DNA of 64,000 nucleotides from Sulfuriferula plumbiphila. Lineage in GTDB: Bacteria; Pseudomonadota; Gammaproteobacteria; Burkholderiales; Sulfuriferulaceae. The notes under the pieces were generated by a model. It saw only the letters and a list, made by a program, of their open reading frames with translations. It was not told the origin of the DNA and ran no database searches. The position numbers were made by a program, and so were the translations under genes. The stretch is from the NCBI RefSeq assembly GCF_009938015.1, contig NZ_AP021884.1:917501-981500 (forward strand). Direction: 5' to 3'. Of this stretch, positions 63,455-64,000 are shown in pieces. Numbering within the stretch: position 1 is the first letter of the stretch; each line of letters opens with the position of its first letter.

Positions 63455-63606
63455 TTCGCTGGACAGTGCAGAACTGGAAACAGAACCAAAACCGGCACCG
63501 CGTCGGTCTGCTGCGTATGATCGGCTATCCTCTTGAACTCGACCTGAGACTGTCCTGGCTGAGGGGGCTGCCTTGCATCCCGGCCAAGACATACCGGTCA
63601 AACTGA
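63451..63606 (+). CDS. Possible small basic protein
   Basis: A 51-residue frame starts in the ATGA overlap with the gene before it: MIRWTVQNWKQNQNRHRVGL and onward to CIPAKTYRSN. It has GGAAGGG as a possible ribosome site inside the upstream gene. There is no recognised family, and support comes only from the overlap and spacing. It could also be chance. Confidence 0.3.
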   Translation: MIRWTVQNWKQNQNRHRVGLLRMIGYPLELDLRLSWLRGLPCIPAKTYRSN

Positions 63607-64000
63607 AGCGCCAGCTTGTTCGCCATTTTCCGCGTCGCCATTTGGCAACATCGATAAATCGACCCAGGCTTTTGATTTAGTCCGATTAATAAAAACGCTA
63701 TGGATTAAGTGTCTCCAGCAAGAGACAAGGGCGATTTACCCATCTCTTGAGCCGTTCCGAAGTGCCGCATTCCCTGTTTGATTGATCATGTGCTGTTTAT
63801 CCATTGCGCGAATCCAGCGCTATTCTGCTTTCCGATTTGAAAATTCAGATGGTTCCAGGGCATAGGCGCGGTTGCTGCATTGGAGGTGTCTGGAAGCGGA
63901 GACACTGAGCTCCATGATCAGTCGCGAAAATAAATCACAACTAAATGATTAAAAAGAAATTATCTGGTTGGCATGGGCTTTGCTCATGGTCTGTAGCGCA
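63607..64000. other. Non-coding tail of the window
   Basis: No credible reading frame is seen in these 394 bases. GTGTCTGGAAGCGGAGACAC near 63886-63905 can form a small hairpin (GTGTCT with AGACAC). The last 100 bases are AT-rich and could hold the promoter of a gene beyond the window. Confidence 0.5.

Overview
The window looks like the chromosome of a betaproteobacterium, most likely of the Nitrosomonadales (Gallionella or Sulfuricella type). This is inferred from the isc gene order, the cysE-trmJ-suhB neighbourhood, the prfB-lysS pair and general protein character; the rRNA could not be compared with a database. Nearly all of it is ordinary, densely packed, moderately GC-rich chromosome, with one clear accessory region.

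Layout. 1-3620: end of an rRNA operon (spacer, 23S, 5S, terminator). The 23S gene carries extra-long inserts in helices 25 and 45. 3681-5002: an ECF sigma factor and its membrane anti-sigma factor. A short inverted-repeat element (probable MITE) separates them from a run of genes for secreted proteins (SnoaL-like, DUF305, YVTN propeller, AcfC-like binding protein; 5209-8715). 8956-11818: a deacetylase-family enzyme, small membrane and coiled-coil proteins, and an outer-membrane protein. 11919-15254: prfB (with its programmed frameshift) and lysS, with a Phd/VapC toxin-antitoxin pair lodged between them. 15261-20074: glycogen phosphorylase and Fur-type feoAB ferrous iron uptake. 20151-27210: the full isc iron-sulfur operon (iscRSUA-hscBA-fdx-iscX), then cysE and trmJ, all on the minus strand. 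IscR-like boxes lie before both iscR and cysE. 27264-29497: suhB, lysC and tRNA-Ser(GCT).

29486-45880 is interpreted as a decayed genomic island of about 16.4 kb inserted in the 3' end of tRNA-Ser(GCT). It starts with a broken integrase and broken hsdR and transposase pieces. It then carries an RND tripartite efflux operon with a divergent MarR regulator, a dead IS3-family element, a flavin-dependent monooxygenase, and a second MarR-controlled efflux operon of EmrAB-NodT type. It ends in a 12-bp copy of the tRNA 3' end just before tRNA-Arg(ACG).

45910-64000 returns to core-like genes: a histidine kinase, response regulator and REC-PAS-GGDEF-EAL operon, an ABC exporter, a DUF4010/MgtC-type membrane protein next to recJ, a histidine phosphatase, a SulP anion transporter, a PAP2 phosphatase, the glutathione-dependent formaldehyde detoxification pair (fghA, adhC) and an HD-GYP protein. 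Iron is a shared theme in the first half: Fur-type control of feoAB next to IscR-type control of Fe-S assembly and, apparently, of cysteine supply. Two separate c-di-GMP-related proteins lie in the second half.
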